Of a stretch of DNA of 64,000 bases, positions 51,125 to 59,920 are shown in pieces. How positions within the stretch are numbered: the stretch's first letter is position 1; each line of letters starts with the position of its first letter. A model generated the notes under the pieces. The model had not been told where the DNA came from, ran no database searches, and saw only the letters and a program-made list of their open reading frames with translations. The stretch is taken from contig NZ_CP030040.1 in NCBI RefSeq assembly GCF_003260995.1, forward strand, positions 3,837,708 through 3,901,707, given 5' to 3'. A program made the position numbers and the translations under genes. This stretch comes from Acetobacterium sp. KB-1. Lineage in GTDB: Bacteria > Bacillota > Clostridia > Eubacteriales > Eubacteriaceae.

Positions 51125-51777
51125 ATAGTGATGGGCGGAGTGAAGGCGGAGGTCGATTCATATTTTTAGTTGTTATTGTAATTGCTGCTACTGGATTAAT
51201 TGGTTATATAAGCAAAAGTAATGATCTCCAATATCTAAACAAACCGGTAGTTGAAAGAATTGATGAAATTATATTTTTGAGTGATTCAAATACTGAAACA
51301 GCCGACTTGTATCGAATAAGGGCGGAGGATGGGTTAATCGAGATATATCACAATAGCGAGAATTATAAAGCTGTTTATAAAGTCAAAGATGCAGATTCCC
51401 TGGAATTCCAATCGCCAGCTGGTGAAACAATGGTCGCTAAGTACATAGATTATTCAACGCCTGAAATAATCGAAAAAATTGATATCTTTAATTATGTATA
51501 CAATGTTATGAAAGGGAGCAGTTCCATTGATGAACAGATTAAGCTGAAGCTTTCTGGCAATAATACGGCTGAGATTGTATTAAATAATGAAAACATGATA
51601 AATAAACAAACTAGCGGAGTTGAAAATGACGGTGTGATCGGAAAGGCAGCAGTATGGTTGCTATTAATTATTGTGGGTGGCATTATCGCAGTCGTAGTTG
51701 TTTTGATCACTGTCTCGAATTACTGGTTAAAAAAAGAGCGAAAAAAAATCGACGATGAATGGAAAAGTATGTTTTAG
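51121..51777 (+). CDS. Membrane protein of unknown function
   Basis: 218 residues with one N-terminal helix (about 11-28) and one C-terminal helix (about 175-198); the domain between, around 140 residues, is predicted outside the cytoplasm or strongly polar, and the basic tail (KKERKKIDDEW) inside. GTGGAGGATATAATCG before ATG. No family recognised; possibly surface or entry exclusion protein of the element. Confidence 0.6.
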   Translation: MNSDGRSEGGGRFIFLVVIVIAATGLIGYISKSNDLQYLNKPVVERIDEIIFLSDSNTETADLYRIRAEDGLIEIYHNSENYKAVYKVKDADSLEFQSPAGETMVAKYIDYSTPEIIEKIDIFNYVYNVMKGSSSIDEQIKLKLSGNNTAEIVLNNENMINKQTSGVENDGVIGKAAVWLLLIIVGGIIAVVVVLITVSNYWLKKERKKIDDEWKSMF

Positions 51778-51842
51778 CAAAACATTGATCATTAGATTAA
51801 TAAAGGAAAAAAGACATTTGAGAATATAAAAAATGCCAAATC

Positions 51843-51859
51843 TGTTTCCTCGGGAAACA
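51843..51859 (+). repeat. Palindrome site 4
   Basis: CTGTTTCCTCGGGAAACAG, arms extended by one complementary pair; 33 bases before ATG 51892. Confidence 0.9.
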
Positions 51860-51891
51860 GGATTAAAAAAATAACATAGGAGGATAAATCA

Positions 51892-52239
51892 ATGAATGAA
51901 CTGGAATTTAAAAATACTGCTGAATTTGCAAACTGGGCAAATGACAAAGAAATTTTCAATCTGGAATATCTTGGGACCCTGGGTGGCAGAAAAAGCCAAA
52001 ACTGTTTCGAAGCAGATATTGAAAAGAATGGGGTCTATCTTATCTGTATTGAAAAAAGCGAAACAGAAATATTTCTAAATAGCTTTAAGGAATTGTCGGA
52101 TTGGCAAGGAAAAACCGAAGTCACAGATCTGATCAACAATGGATTGAGTGATATCTTTGTCGGATTCAATCAATTTGTTGCTCAAAACGATGGTCAAGAA
52201 ATTTGGATTTATATCGATGCAGTTTCCTGTTCTTTATAA
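51892..52239 (+). CDS. Hypothetical protein, 115 residues
   Basis: Soluble, acidic, alpha/beta (FANWANDKEIFNLEYLGTLGG...). TAGGAGGATAAATCA precedes the ATG. It carries no motif I recognise. Flanked on both sides by palindrome sites. Confidence 0.6.
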   Translation: MNELEFKNTAEFANWANDKEIFNLEYLGTLGGRKSQNCFEADIEKNGVYLICIEKSETEIFLNSFKELSDWQGKTEVTDLINNGLSDIFVGFNQFVAQNDGQEIWIYIDAVSCSL

Positions 52240-52245
52240 AAATCT

Positions 52246-52262
52246 TGTTTCCTCGGGAAACA
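52246..52262 (+). repeat. Palindrome site 5
   Basis: TGTTTCCTCGGGAAACA, seven bases after the previous stop. Confidence 0.9.
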
Positions 52263-52276
52263 GGATAAAGGTAATT

Positions 52277-52354
52277 ATGAAAAAATTAGACGCTTTAAAG
52301 GTCGCGTTTTGTCTAAGGAGATCAATTATGTTAAAAATTAAAGATAGGAGTTAA
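52277..52354 (+). CDS. Short ORF, 25 residues
   Basis: MKKLDALKVAFCLRRSIMLK..., basic; AAAGG before ATG and two bases from the next start. May be a leader peptide that couples translation of the following gene. Confidence 0.35.
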   Translation: MKKLDALKVAFCLRRSIMLKIKDRS

Positions 52355-52356
52355 AA

Positions 52357-52806
52357 ATGGAATTTTTAAAAGCTATTGGATCAGCTTGCTTGGTGTTTTT
52401 TGTATTTGTGATTGCATTGTTTTTGGTGTTTGTTTTATCAGATCAAATCTTAGTGAGTTTGAACGAGGTATTTGCAGAGCCATACTATCAAATGGATTCA
52501 ACTACTTTCGAAATGATACCCCCTCAAAATGTTGAGGATGAAAGTAAGATTCAATTTTCGAAAATTCAGTTCAACGCAAATTTAATTACGATGGTTCTGT
52601 ATCCGACATATCATGTTTTTATGGCTGATTTTATGGTGAACGAAGCAACTACTGCTGATAAATATTTAGCAGAAGGTACTTTTATTAATCCAGAGAATCA
52701 AACGCAATATACAATTCGTCCGATTAAAGTTAATGGATCAAGACAGGTTAAACAAATTCAGATACTGATTGGTGATGAAGTAATTCAAATATTAAATAAA
52801 CAGTAA
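52357..52806 (+). CDS. Secreted or membrane-anchored hypothetical protein
   Basis: 149 residues with a strong N-terminal hydrophobic segment (about 8-31) and no lipobox; the remainder is polar. AGGAGTTAAAA before ATG. Unknown family; could be exported with the transfer apparatus. Confidence 0.55.
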   Translation: MEFLKAIGSACLVFFVFVIALFLVFVLSDQILVSLNEVFAEPYYQMDSTTFEMIPPQNVEDESKIQFSKIQFNANLITMVLYPTYHVFMADFMVNEATTADKYLAEGTFINPENQTQYTIRPIKVNGSRQVKQIQILIGDEVIQILNKQ

Positions 52807-52816
52807 GTGTTCTATT

Positions 52817-52833
52817 TGTTTCCTCGGGAAACA
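52817..52833 (+). repeat. Palindrome site 6
   Basis: Ends two bases before the ATG of the HTH-MobC gene, so occupancy would cover its translation start and ribosome region. Confidence 0.9.
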
Positions 52834-52835
52834 AG

Positions 52836-53378
52836 ATGGAGGTGATTAAGATAAAAAAGAAAACACTTTGCAGCTTGCGTCTGGAAAAAGAATTGTCCCA
52901 GGACGCCCTGGCAACGATGCTGGGAGTCTCACGAAAAAAGATTTATCGATATGAAAATGGGTTAACCATTCCCAGTGATGAAATAAAGCAGCAGCTGGGC
53001 CTGATCTTCTACCTGAGCCGGGATGATCTGGATGAAGTCATTAAAAATACCATTGACGCTGCCAAAGAAAAAAGCCAAACCTATCCCTGCACCATCTCGT
53101 TTCGTTGTACAGCGGATATGTATGAAAAAATAGAAACCAATGCAAAAATGGCCAACATGACAGTGGGCCAATATGTCAGAGAAACCTATGCCGGGGGGCA
53201 GTTAGTCGTTTTAGACGGACTCAAAGATTTTTCAAAGGATCTGACCAGGATCGGGACGAATCTTAATCAATTGACCAAGCTGTGTCATATGGGGAAGATC
53301 AATGCCCCGGAATTAAAATCAGTACAGAAAACACTAACGGAGATTTATATCAAGCTGAATCGTATTATCAGCAAATGA
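52836..53378 (+). CDS. HTH-MobC fusion protein (relaxosome accessory factor)
   Basis: 180 residues. The first 60 form an XRE helix-turn-helix (KELSQDALATMLGVSRKKIYRYENGLTIPS); from about 88 the protein becomes a MobC-type relaxosome component (ISFRCTADMYEKIETNAKMANMTVGQYVRETYAGG and IGTNLNQLTKLCHMG). MobC helps the relaxase melt oriT. The fusion could bind an operator and oriT with one protein. No ribosome site precedes ATG 52836 because site 6 is there; GGAGG lies inside the gene. Confidence 0.82.
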   Translation: MEVIKIKKKTLCSLRLEKELSQDALATMLGVSRKKIYRYENGLTIPSDEIKQQLGLIFYLSRDDLDEVIKNTIDAAKEKSQTYPCTISFRCTADMYEKIETNAKMANMTVGQYVRETYAGGQLVVLDGLKDFSKDLTRIGTNLNQLTKLCHMGKINAPELKSVQKTLTEIYIKLNRIISK

Positions 53379-53406
53379 TGTGAATCTTTTTTTATTGGAT
53401 CATTTC

Positions 53407-53423
53407 TGTTTCCTCGGGAAACA
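53407..53423 (+). repeat. Palindrome site 7
   Basis: CTGTTTCCTCGGGAAACAG, 28 bases before the ssb start. Confidence 0.9.
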
Positions 53424-53450
53424 GGGAAATATAAATTAAAGGAGAAGTTG

Positions 53451-53882
53451 ATGAACAAAGTAAATTTAGTTGGCAGGCTGACCAGAGATCCGGAGGTGAA
53501 AAATACCACCACAGGTAAGGCCGTAGCGACATTCACCCTGGCGGTGGATCGGCGCTTTAAAAACAAAGACGGACAAAAGGAAGCTGATTTCGTACCCATT
53601 GTGGTATGGGGTAAGCAGGCCGAGTTTGTCGGACAGTATTTATCCAAGGGCAGTCAAATTGGGGTGTCAGGGCGATTACAGGTGCGGAGCTATGATGGCC
53701 AGGATGGTCAGCGTCGGTACGTGACCGAAGTGGTAGCCGATGAGGTCTATTTCATTTCTACCAAGCGAAAGGAGAATAACGGCAGCAATCCAAATGGCTT
53801 GTCTCCCGAAATGGGAAATGGGGTGATGGGACTTGATGAAGATTTTCACCTAATGGCTGACGAAGACGATATCCCTTTTTGA
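53451..53882 (+). CDS. ssb: Single-stranded DNA-binding protein
   Basis: 143 residues: OB fold from MNKVNLVGRLTRDPEVK to about 105, then a short Gly/Asn-rich linker and the acidic tail ending DEDDIPF, which recruits repair and replication partners. Coats transferred or replicating single strands of the element. ATG 53451 has AAAGGAGAAG upstream. Confidence 0.96.
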   Translation: MNKVNLVGRLTRDPEVKNTTTGKAVATFTLAVDRRFKNKDGQKEADFVPIVVWGKQAEFVGQYLSKGSQIGVSGRLQVRSYDGQDGQRRYVTEVVADEVYFISTKRKENNGSNPNGLSPEMGNGVMGLDEDFHLMADEDDIPF

Positions 53883-53977
53883 AGTGATTCTGATCAATGA
53901 ACTGCTTAAAGAAGGAGAAACTTACCAGATAGATATCACAAATGATGATCTGTTTTTTTTATGTAATGACTCAAAGC

Positions 53978-53994
53978 TGTTTCCTAAGGAAACA
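53978..53994 (+). repeat. Palindrome site 8, variant centre
   Basis: TGTTTCCTAAGGAAACA; the central CGG is replaced by AAG, making the palindrome perfect apart from the middle base. It lies 22 bases before ATG 54016. Confidence 0.85.
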
Positions 53995-54015
53995 AAAACA
54001 AGGGGGATAACTGAC

Positions 54016-54603
54016 ATGAAAATGGTATATGTGTGTTCGCCACTCAAGGCGAACGAAGAAAGAAGCATGGAAGACAATATGAATCGGGCTAAAGAATGGT
54101 GCCGGCAGGCCAGCGAATTAAATGTACTGCCACTGGCTCCCCATACCATCTTTACCCAATACCTGGACGACACCATCCCAAGTCAGCGGAATAAGGGTCT
54201 TGAAATGGGGATCGAACTGCTTAAGCAATGCAAAGAGATATGGGTGCATGGTAATACCTTATCTGAAGGCATGATCAGTGAGATTATTTTGGCCAAAGAA
54301 ATGAATAAACCGATTATTGCAAAAGATATGGATCGGGAAACCTATATAAATTTCATGGCCTATCAGGGGGTATTCAAAGAAGCGTTTTCAAATGAACAGT
54401 GGGAACTGGTATGCGTCGGACTCGACGAGGGACTGGATGTATCAAGCTATGCCCGATCCAATGTACCAGCCGATCAGATGATGGAACGGATTGCCCAGTT
54501 AAAACAGGGAATCGAAAATGAACCGACGATTATTGATATTTCCGAAAGAAATCGCTTTGAACCGGAACCGGATAATGAAGAAGACTGGGCGCAGGAAGCA
54601 TAA
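54016..54603 (+). CDS. DUF4406/nucleoside-deoxyribosyltransferase-like protein
   Basis: 195 residues. MKMVYVCSPLKANEERSMEDNMNRAKEWCR, PHTIFTQYLDD and GMISEIILAKEMNKPII match the fold of DUF4406 and nucleoside 2-deoxyribosyltransferases, common on phages and conjugative elements; enzymatic action is unproven. I start at ATG 54016 (AGGGGGATAACTG) because an upstream extension to 53884 would run through palindrome site 8. Confidence 0.75.
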   Translation: MKMVYVCSPLKANEERSMEDNMNRAKEWCRQASELNVLPLAPHTIFTQYLDDTIPSQRNKGLEMGIELLKQCKEIWVHGNTLSEGMISEIILAKEMNKPIIAKDMDRETYINFMAYQGVFKEAFSNEQWELVCVGLDEGLDVSSYARSNVPADQMMERIAQLKQGIENEPTIIDISERNRFEPEPDNEEDWAQEA

Positions 54604-54606
54604 GCC

Positions 54607-54623
54607 TGTTTCCCGAGGAAACA
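54607..54623 (-). repeat. Palindrome site 9 (reverse orientation)
   Basis: CCTGTTTCCCGAGGAAACAGG, four bases after the preceding stop; arms extended by two pairs. Confidence 0.9.
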
Positions 54624-54692
54624 GGAAATGGAAAGGATAAGGTAATGGTCAATCTATTGCAGTGCAGCATGTGAAGTTGGAAAGGACAACCG

Positions 54693-55256
54693 ATGTTAAA
54701 TGAAATTAATAAAATTACTGAATATCATAAACAAGAAAAAGAAATTGAAAAAGAAAAAAATCGTAGGCGAACAAGAATTAACGTTGTAGTAATTTGTATA
54801 ATTGTAGCTTCTATATTGTTTCCATTTTGGAGCAGTTATAGTGGGGAAAAGGATGATTTATTAGCTCAAACCGTCTTTGAACGGATGGAGGGTTATTCAT
54901 TTGAGAATAAAGAAGATGAGAATGGTAAATGGAAGCGTGTCATGTTTTATAGTGATGGCTTTTTATATTATTACAGTGGCAAAAACATAGATACCACAAT
55001 AAATGAAGAATCAATTCAATATATGTATAAGCAAATTGGTGACGATTCTTTTCAATTTTTTACTGAAGGACACGTTGTTGAGGGGCAATTCATCAATTAT
55101 TACACATCGGAGGAATTGAAACAGGAAATGACTTTTATCAGCTTTTTTAAAGATGGCATTCCCGGAAGCTATAATTATCGGGGGACCCTTAATAAAGGAC
55201 AATTAAAACTAATTGATGAAGAAGGGGAGGTATACATACTTGAGCGGGTTGAATAA
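54693..55256 (+). CDS. Membrane-anchored hypothetical protein
   Basis: 187 residues. A highly charged 30-residue N-terminus (KQEKEIEKEKNRRRTR), one helix at about 31-47, then an extracellular beta-rich part. GGAAAGGACAACCG before ATG. Similar in plan to the protein at 51121; function unknown. Confidence 0.58.
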   Translation: MLNEINKITEYHKQEKEIEKEKNRRRTRINVVVICIIVASILFPFWSSYSGEKDDLLAQTVFERMEGYSFENKEDENGKWKRVMFYSDGFLYYYSGKNIDTTINEESIQYMYKQIGDDSFQFFTEGHVVEGQFINYYTSEELKQEMTFISFFKDGIPGSYNYRGTLNKGQLKLIDEEGEVYILERVE

Positions 55257-55346
55257 TAAAATCGCAGGAGTTTGCAAAACTCATGATCCAGGCACGATAA
55301 GCTGGAAGTGGAGTACGATGATAGTCAGGTAAAAAAAGCCTGAATC

Positions 55347-55363
55347 TGTTTCCCGAGGAAACA
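55347..55363 (-). repeat. Palindrome site 10 (reverse orientation)
   Basis: CTGTTTCCCGAGGAAACAG, 12 bases before the primase-like gene, whose AAAGGAGAG follows it. Confidence 0.9.
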
Positions 55364-56078
55364 GGAAAGGAGAGAATGATGGGGCGTTTACCGGAGGAAG
55401 TGTTTGAAAAGGTCAAAGCGATCAGCATCGTTGATTATGCCATGGCCAACGGTTATGAGCTGGTTGAAATTGGAAATCAAGTTAAAATCAGAAATGAAGG
55501 CGGGTTATTTATTGATCCTGATTTAAACCGATGGAATCGGCTTTCCGATGATTCAAAAGAAGCGGGTGGTGGGATCATTCAGTTTGTGATGTATATGAAG
55601 GAAAAAAACAAGGGCGAAGCGATCCATGAACTGGCAGCCTTTATTAATCATCATCCCGAACCCAGTGAGGTGGCAAAAACTTATATCAAAAAAGCCAGGG
55701 AGTATAAAAAAACCAATGATGGAATCTTTAAGCCACCAGAAAAATCCGCCAATTATCGGCGGATTTTTGCTTATCTGGTAAAAACTCGCTGCATTGATCC
55801 GGAGGTGGTCAATTACTATGTCAAACAACATAAAATTTATGAAGACAATAATCATAATTGTGCCTTTTGTGGGTTTGATGAAAATGGAGTAGTTAAGAGC
55901 ATTTCCCTTCGGGGAACCTATGATGTCCCCGGAAAGGAACCATTTAAAGGGATCGTAGAAAATTCAGATAAGCACTACCCTTTTGTCCATGAAGGTAAAG
56001 GCAATCAAGTGTTGGTGTACGAAGCACCCATTGACATGCTCTCCTATCAAACCATTAAACTGGATTGTCAACACTTTT

Positions 56079-56668
56079 TCAGACAACTTTTTTAAGGTCT
56101 GCTGTTTTGAATTCAATCGGCGTCATATAATCAAGAGACGAATGAATTCGGATGTGATTATACCAATGAATATAATCAAACAATTCCAGTTTTAGCTGTT
56201 CCAGGGAGTCAAACGTATTCGGATACACAAATTCAGTTTTAAAAACTTTAAAGGTAGCTTCAGCAACGGCATTGTCATACGGACAACCTTTTTGACTCAA
56301 TGAACGTCTGATATTAAACGTATCGATGATCCCATCAATAATATTGTTTTTAAATTCATTTCCACGATCCGTATGGAAGATTGATATCTTATCCAGTCTG
56401 TATTTGACCGTTGCAAAAGCCTGATAAACAAGCATGGCATCTTTTTGCGCGCCTGCGCTGTAACCAATAATTTCGCGATTGTATAAATCCAGAAGAATAC
56501 ATACATAATTCCATTTTCCGGCAACACGAACATAGGTAAGATCACTGACAACTACTTCCAGCTGCTCTCTGTCATCAAACTGGCGATTAACTTCGTTTTG
56601 GATTTTATCATTGTTTACCGGTGTTTTATGAACTTTGAATTGAGCGATTGTATAGGTCGATACCAGGC
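56079..56668 (-). pseudogene. IS3-family OrfB, N-terminal part missing
   Basis: About 195 residues of the integrase core remain: catalytic Asp in VVSDLTYV, Asp in FHTDRGNEF and Glu in NAVAEATFK, ending IEFKTADLKKVV. The preceding 70 or so residues (HTH_21 part) are lost at the adaptor. A short start of OrfB (VIQANQA) is visible on the other side of the adaptor. Confidence 0.88.
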
Positions 56669-56706
56669 CTGTCTCTTATACACATCTAGATGTGTATAAG
56701 AGACAG
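56669..56706. other. Nextera mate-pair junction adaptor (artefact)
   Basis: CTGTCTCTTATACACATCT followed immediately by its reverse complement AGATGTGTATAAGAGACAG. This is the Tn5 mosaic-end junction of Illumina mate-pair libraries, not genomic DNA. The sequence joined across it is therefore unreliable. Confidence 0.98.
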
Positions 56707-56729
56707 GGCTTGATTCGCTTGGATGACTT

Positions 56730-57014
56730 CTACTTTCGTCCTATGATCAGCGCTGCTTGCTTTAGGATGTCGTTTTCCATTTTTAATTGTTGGACTTCTT
56801 TGCGCAATTTGATTAACTCGTTTTCTTCATCACTGCGGTTGTCTTTTTCTTTAAATGATCCGGAGTTTTGATGCTGTTTCACCCAACGATCAAAGGCTGA
56901 AGCTGACAATTCATACTCCTTAATAATTTCATGTCTGGGTTTTCCGTTTAAATATAATTGGACGACCTGATTTTTAAATTCATCTGTAAAAATTCGGCGT
57001 TCTCTTCTGGTCAT
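56730..57014 (-). CDS. IS3-family transposase OrfA
   Basis: 94 residues: helix-turn-helix (FTDEFKNQVVQLYLNGKPRHEIIKEYELS) and C-terminal leucine-zipper-like helix (ELIKLRKEVQQLKMENDILK). AAGGAGAACC before ATG. Intact in the assembly, but its OrfB partner is not. Confidence 0.9.
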   Translation of the reverse strand: MTRRERRIFTDEFKNQVVQLYLNGKPRHEIIKEYELSASAFDRWVKQHQNSGSFKEKDNRSDEENELIKLRKEVQQLKMENDILKQAALIIGRK

Positions 57015-57429
57015 ATTGGTTCTCCTTCATTTTATGGATTTAGTTTATATGACCTTAGTAAATCTGTCCAGTTAAGTATAGCCTATCCAAACGGCTAATT
57101 GGGGATATTACTCAGAATAAGGGTGATCACTACATTGCCCTTAATGGCGTAGCACATATTGGTCTGATTCACTATCTGAAGACACACCCGGAAATTGAGC
57201 ATATTGTGACGTGTCTGGATAATGATGAACCCGGACATAAAAATACCCTGGAGCTGATTAATGCCGTTGAAGAAGTATTTCCAGGGAAGTACAACTTTGA
57301 TCTTAAGATTCCGCCAGAACCGCATAAAGACTGGAATCAACTATTAGTAAGCATTTGCCAGGAGCGAGAAAACGCAGCCCTTCAAACCGAAGCAGAAGAT
57401 GAGTGGGAGCGGGAAGCTTGAAGGAAATC

Positions 57430-57446
57430 TGTTTCCTCGGGAAACA
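57430..57446 (+). repeat. Palindrome site 11
   Basis: CTGTTTCCTCGGGAAACAG, eight bases after the primase-like stop; first of a close pair. Confidence 0.9.
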
Positions 57447-57479
57447 GGAAATAAAAAAACAGATGATCAATGTTGATCT

Positions 57480-57496
57480 TGTTTCCTCGGGAAACA
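57480..57496 (+). repeat. Palindrome site 12
   Basis: CTTGTTTCCTCGGGAAACAAG: the flanking bases differ from site 11 but change together so that the arms still pair. Starts exactly 50 bases after site 11. Confidence 0.9.
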
Positions 57497-57581
57497 AGGA
57501 AATCTGGAAATGGAGGGTAGCGAATGTTATATTTTGATACCAGTTAGAATGAGCCTTGAAAATCGTGAAAAGGAGGTGTGA

Positions 57582-57941
57582 TTGAAAATAAAAAAGATAA
57601 TACTAATTCTATTGGTTGGCTTGGTTGCAGTCTTAACGAGTGGTTGTTTTATAACCGATGTAGTGACAGACATTTTTAAAAAGCCGGTAGTTGCCGGCAA
57701 ATGGTACAACAAAGAATGCGACACCTACATTGCGCTTAAGGATAATGGAAATATTAACATGGAGGATGGTAAGGGCAATGTCAATACGGGAGAAACCTAT
57801 GAAAAGGCTAAACGGGAAATTGTCTTCCATTTGGATAACACAATCAAGGCCAATGAAACGAAGAATGATTGGCTCATGCTGGAAAATATAAACGGAGCGT
57901 TAAATGATGTTCGGGGAACGGAATCGGCGGTGAAAATGTGA
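57582..57941 (+). CDS. Small lipoprotein
   Basis: 119 residues. Signal peptide with lipobox LTSGC (Cys near 22); mature part of about 97 residues is beta-rich (GKWYNKECDTYIALKDNGNINMEDG). TTG start after AAAAGGAGGTGTGA. Directly coupled to the virD4 gene by overlap. Might be an envelope part of the transfer machine. Confidence 0.7.
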   Translation: MKIKKIILILLVGLVAVLTSGCFITDVVTDIFKKPVVAGKWYNKECDTYIALKDNGNINMEDGKGNVNTGETYEKAKREIVFHLDNTIKANETKNDWLMLENINGALNDVRGTESAVKM

Positions 57942-59881
57942 GATTAAAAATTGTTCGTGGATTGATGGCTGTCTTTGTCTTTGTGTTGCTGGCCATCGGA
58001 AGTCTGTTTTTTATACGGACTATTGATGGATTTATGACGGGACAGGGGATTTTACCCTTCAACGTCCCGTTAAAGGAAGTGTTTGACGCTGTAGTTGTAA
58101 GCGAGAATACATTTCACATGTATCTTTTGTGTCTGGCCTTTGCCCTGTTTATGGCAGTGGCTTTTTTTATTGGCCAAAGCAAAACCTATAAGAGTGAGCT
58201 GATCAGTATAACCCCGGATATTCAAACCCCCCGGCCGGCAGGACAGAATCAGCATGGTTCAGCCCGGTGGCTGGATCCCAACAAGAAGGATCGGGCCTTT
58301 GATTACGTGATCATTCGAAAGAATAATCCCTTTATTCAGTTTTTGTTACGCAGCGGAAAGGAGGAAAGAAGACAGATCAAAAAAGACAATTACTGGGTTG
58401 ATAAAACCATCATGGAAAATAAAAAAAACTTCAAAATGGGTGGTTTAGTTTTGGGAAAAGATCGACAGGGATTACGAAATGAAAAGATCTACTTTATCGG
58501 GGAAGATGTTCACGGTTTAATTATCGGCGCTACCCGTTGCGGTAAAGGTCGAACTGTGATCCTGCAAACCATCGGACTGCTGGCAATGGCCAGAGAGTCA
58601 CAAATCGTTTCGGATCCCAAAGGAGAGAACTATGATTACACGGCACCCTTTCTGAGAAAATGCGGGGTTGACGTATTCGCTCTGGATTTTAAAGATCCGC
58701 TTAAAAGTAATCACTACAACTTTCTTCAGTCGATTATTGATGCGGTTAAAACTGGAAATATGTCTCAGGCAATTGACTATGTCTGGGATATTACCGGGAT
58801 GCTGGTCGGAGAACCGAAAGGTGAGAGATTATGGAGTAACGGTGAAGCCAGTATTATTGCCAGCTGCATTATGATTGTGGTCTTTGAAAACATGGATAAT
58901 CCGGAGTATCAGAATCTGACCAACGTATTTTATTTCATAGCTGAGATGTGTAAAGCTCCCAAACAGGCGGACGAGATGATGTTGGCTAAATACATGAAGA
59001 AACTGAAAGTCGAGAATCCGACTCATCCGGCGTTGGGTTTAGTAGCGATTTCCGACATTGCCCCATCCAAAACCAAAGGTAGTTTTTACACCAGTGCCCT
59101 GACGACCTTAAAACTCTTTACTAATCCGCTGATTTATGAAATGACCCGGAAAACGGATTTTCGCCCCAAAGACATTGGCAGTCGACCGACGGCGGTTTTT
59201 ATAATCTTGCCTGATGGCAAAACCACCTATTATTCGCTGGCTGCCCTGTTCTGTACCCAAGTCTACAGTGCGCTGTCGGACTTTGCGGATAAGCTGGGCG
59301 GACGCTTACCGGTTCGGGTTAATTATGAACTGGATGAGTTTGGAAACTTTACCAAGATCCCGGATTTTACGGCCCAGATTTCAGTGGGTGGCGGTCGGGG
59401 GATTCGCTATAACCTGTTTTTGCAGTCCATGGCCCAACTGGAAGAAAAATACGGTCGGGAGATTGCCCGGATCATCCGATCCAACTGTGAAACCTGGATA
59501 TATCTTAAGGCCGAGGATCTGGAAACGCAAAAAGAGGTGTCGGAACGACTGGGGAAATATACCACCACATCCTATTCCCTGTCATCTTCACAGCAGCATT
59601 ACACCACAAATTCCAGTCAATCGGTGAATCTGGTGGGACGGGAGCTGCTGACCGCCAATGAAATCAGTCGGATCCGACGTCCCTACAACCTGGTCACCAG
59701 TCGGAATGATCCGGCGATTATGACATCCCCGGACTTAGGTAAATGGTCATTTAATGACTTCTATGGATTAGGCAGCAAAGAACACAATCGTGTACTCCGG
59801 ATGATCCGCAGCGATGCCAGACCAACCCACCAGGAGCATGGGATCCAATTATGGGGAATCTGGAAGCGCTATCAGATCTAA
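57938..59881 (+). CDS. virD4: VirD4/TraG-type coupling protein
   Basis: 647 residues: two N-terminal membrane helices (about 7-27 and 62-80), Walker A GATRCGKGRT near 198, Walker B NYELDEFGNF near 462, and the conserved QSMAQLEEKYG block near 492. It is the ATPase that brings the relaxase-DNA complex to the type IV secretion channel. GTG start overlaps the lipoprotein stop. First gene of the core transfer operon. Confidence 0.95.
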   Translation: MRLKIVRGLMAVFVFVLLAIGSLFFIRTIDGFMTGQGILPFNVPLKEVFDAVVVSENTFHMYLLCLAFALFMAVAFFIGQSKTYKSELISITPDIQTPRPAGQNQHGSARWLDPNKKDRAFDYVIIRKNNPFIQFLLRSGKEERRQIKKDNYWVDKTIMENKKNFKMGGLVLGKDRQGLRNEKIYFIGEDVHGLIIGATRCGKGRTVILQTIGLLAMARESQIVSDPKGENYDYTAPFLRKCGVDVFALDFKDPLKSNHYNFLQSIIDAVKTGNMSQAIDYVWDITGMLVGEPKGERLWSNGEASIIASCIMIVVFENMDNPEYQNLTNVFYFIAEMCKAPKQADEMMLAKYMKKLKVENPTHPALGLVAISDIAPSKTKGSFYTSALTTLKLFTNPLIYEMTRKTDFRPKDIGSRPTAVFIILPDGKTTYYSLAALFCTQVYSALSDFADKLGGRLPVRVNYELDEFGNFTKIPDFTAQISVGGGRGIRYNLFLQSMAQLEEKYGREIARIIRSNCETWIYLKAEDLETQKEVSERLGKYTTTSYSLSSSQQHYTTNSSQSVNLVGRELLTANEISRIRRPYNLVTSRNDPAIMTSPDLGKWSFNDFYGLGSKEHNRVLRMIRSDARPTHQEHGIQLWGIWKRYQI

Positions 59882-59920
59882 GTGAATGTTGAAACTTCTC
59901 AATGAAAGGAGGTGATGGCG

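Larger units (their letters stand above)
56059..57071 (-). mobile_element. IS3-family element with internal deletion, in the primase gene
   Basis: Flanked by TTAA on both sides (56055-56058 and 57072-57075). Ends begin ACTGGA/CTGGAC. About 1.0 kb as assembled, shorter than normal because roughly 220 bases of orfB are missing where an adaptor sequence sits. Differs in sequence from the IS at 35123. Confidence 0.85.
55376..57421 (+). pseudogene. DUF3991/TOPRIM primase-like gene interrupted by an insertion sequence
   Basis: Part one (55376-56058) has a zinc-finger-like/helical N-terminus, a DUF3991 segment (YVKQHKIYED...CAFCGF) and the first TOPRIM motif VYEAPIDMLSY. Part two (57076-57421) continues with VTCLDNDEPGHKN, the TOPRIM DxD. 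Joining them across one TTAA copy gives an uninterrupted 342-residue frame (reading TIKYSLSKRLIGD at the junction). Such proteins belong to the conjugation-associated primase/relaxase-accessory group. Confidence 0.85.

Noticed and set aside
53884..54015. N-terminal extension of the DUF4406-like protein
   Set aside because: It would cross palindrome site 8 and lacks a ribosome site; ATG 54016 has a good one.
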